Shown here in pieces: positions 55,987-56,511 of a DNA stretch of 56,511 nucleotides (positions within the stretch are counted from its first letter, which is position 1; each line of letters opens with the position of its first letter). Position numbers and translations under genes: made by a program. This stretch comes from Phenylobacterium sp. (GTDB lineage: Bacteria > Pseudomonadota > Alphaproteobacteria > Caulobacterales > Caulobacteraceae). The notes below the pieces were generated by a model that made no database searches, was not told the DNA's origin, and was given only the letters and a program-made list of their open reading frames with translations. The stretch covers positions 1 through 56,511 of the forward strand of contig NZ_JAUSLG010000088.1 of assembly GCF_030646615.1 (NCBI RefSeq). The letters run 5' to 3'.

Positions 55987-56511
55987 TGGCCCGCATCATC
56001 AAGGTCGCCGCCATCCAGACCAGCTATGGCCTGGATCTCGACGCCAACATCAAGAAGACCGCCGACTTCATCAGAGAGGCCGCCGGTCAGGGCGCCCAGG
56101 TGGTCCTGCCGTCCGAGCTGTTCCAGGGCCCCTATTTCTGCGTCACCCAGGAGGAGCGCTGGTTTTCCACCGCCCATCCCTGGCGCGAGCACCCCTGCGT
56201 CACCGCGCTGGCGCCCCTGGCGGCCGAGCTTGGGATCGTCCTGCCGATCTCGATCTATGAACGCGAAGGCCCGCACTACTTCAACAGCGTGGTTATGATC
56301 GACGCCGACGGCTCGCCCATGGGCGTCTATCGCAAGAGCCACATCCCCGACGGGCCGGGCTATCAGGAGAAGTACTATTTCCGCCCGGGCGACACCGGCT
56401 TCCGCGTCTGGGACACCCGGTTCGGCAAGGTGGGCGTCGGCATCTGCTGGGACCAGTGGTATCCGGAGGCGGCCCGCGCCATGGCCCTGATGGGCGCCGA
56501 GGCGCTGCTCT
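55986..56511 (+). CDS. aguB: N-carbamoylputrescine amidohydrolase, cut by the window end
   Basis: The first 175 residues of a nitrilase-family enzyme that releases putrescine from N-carbamoylputrescine. The catalytic Glu is in VVLPSELFQGPYFC, Lys in VYRKSHIPDGPGYQEKYYF and Cys in VGICWDQWYPEAARAM. The start ATG overlaps the aguA stop (TGATG). The rest, roughly 115 residues by family length, lies beyond the window. Confidence 0.95.
   Translation, partial: MARIIKVAAIQTSYGLDLDANIKKTADFIREAAGQGAQVVLPSELFQGPYFCVTQEERWFSTAHPWREHPCVTALAPLAAELGIVLPISIYEREGPHYFNSVVMIDADGSPMGVYRKSHIPDGPGYQEKYYFRPGDTGFRVWDTRFGKVGVGICWDQWYPEAARAMALMGAEALL

Overview
GC-rich alphaproteobacterial chromosome, most likely Caulobacteraceae (Caulobacter/Phenylobacterium type). 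The strongest reason is the block chpT - CheY-like regulator - CheR - phyK - ecfG - nepR - phyR (13.3-19.2 kb), an arrangement known from Caulobacter crescentus. Large TonB receptors, an Oar-like receptor and a TadG-like protein also fit. The genus cannot be fixed from this window alone. There is no phage, insertion sequence or CRISPR array; it reads as core chromosome.

Layout. (1) 0-0.1 kb: initiator tRNA, cut at its 5' end. (2) 0.16-10.9 kb: a zinc-starvation locus. Four Zur-type palindromes lie in its two regulatory gaps. Leftward runs a zinc-type CobW/COG0523 GTPase (interrupted by a one-base frameshift), a MerC-like membrane protein and a DUF3299 lipoprotein. Rightward run a small unknown protein and an iron-type alcohol dehydrogenase. 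A second rightward operon holds a TonB receptor, an ExbB-like protein, a DUF2149 protein that looks like an ExbD analogue, and a CobN-like protein with a signal peptide and a C-terminal membrane anchor. This resembles the CobN-like (HmuS-type) modules of Bacteroidetes haem loci, but under apparent Zur control; it is the best candidate for a little-described system here. (3) 10.9-12.7 kb: ExoD-like protein and glutaryl-CoA dehydrogenase. (4) 12.8-13.0 kb: a probable unannotated small RNA with anti-Shine-Dalgarno loops, behind paired Fur-type boxes. (5) 13.3-15.3 kb: ChpT, CheY-like and CheR-like proteins.

(6) 15.4-28.9 kb: a general stress response island. The core regulators PhyK, EcfG, NepR and PhyR are surrounded by small envelope proteins, many of which have a GGAAC-N16/17-CGTT promoter (the EcfG consensus). 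I find ten exact matches in regulatory gaps of the window (one far away at 46.9 kb) and two with AGTT in place of CGTT. One of the latter precedes a second candidate small RNA with a 14-bp stem and a run of ten C (20.19-20.32 kb). Superoxide dismutase, a lipid-kinase-like protein, a metallophosphoesterase and a PAS-HWE kinase-receiver protein lie among them.

(7) 27-56.5 kb: mostly housekeeping and metabolic genes: a family III CoA-transferase, fumarylpyruvate-hydrolase and maleylpyruvate-isomerase-like genes, beta-carbonic anhydrase, penicillin-binding protein 1C with bacterial alpha-2-macroglobulin, semialdehyde dehydrogenase, an ACE-like M2 peptidase, a TadG-like von Willebrand protein, a hybrid histidine kinase, a 2-oxoglutarate oxygenase, an OmpA lipoprotein, 3-oxoacid CoA-transferase A/B, a periplasmic MsrA, a GT39-type glycosyltransferase, an Oar-like TonB receptor, and agmatine deiminase followed by N-carbamoylputrescine amidase (cut by the window end).
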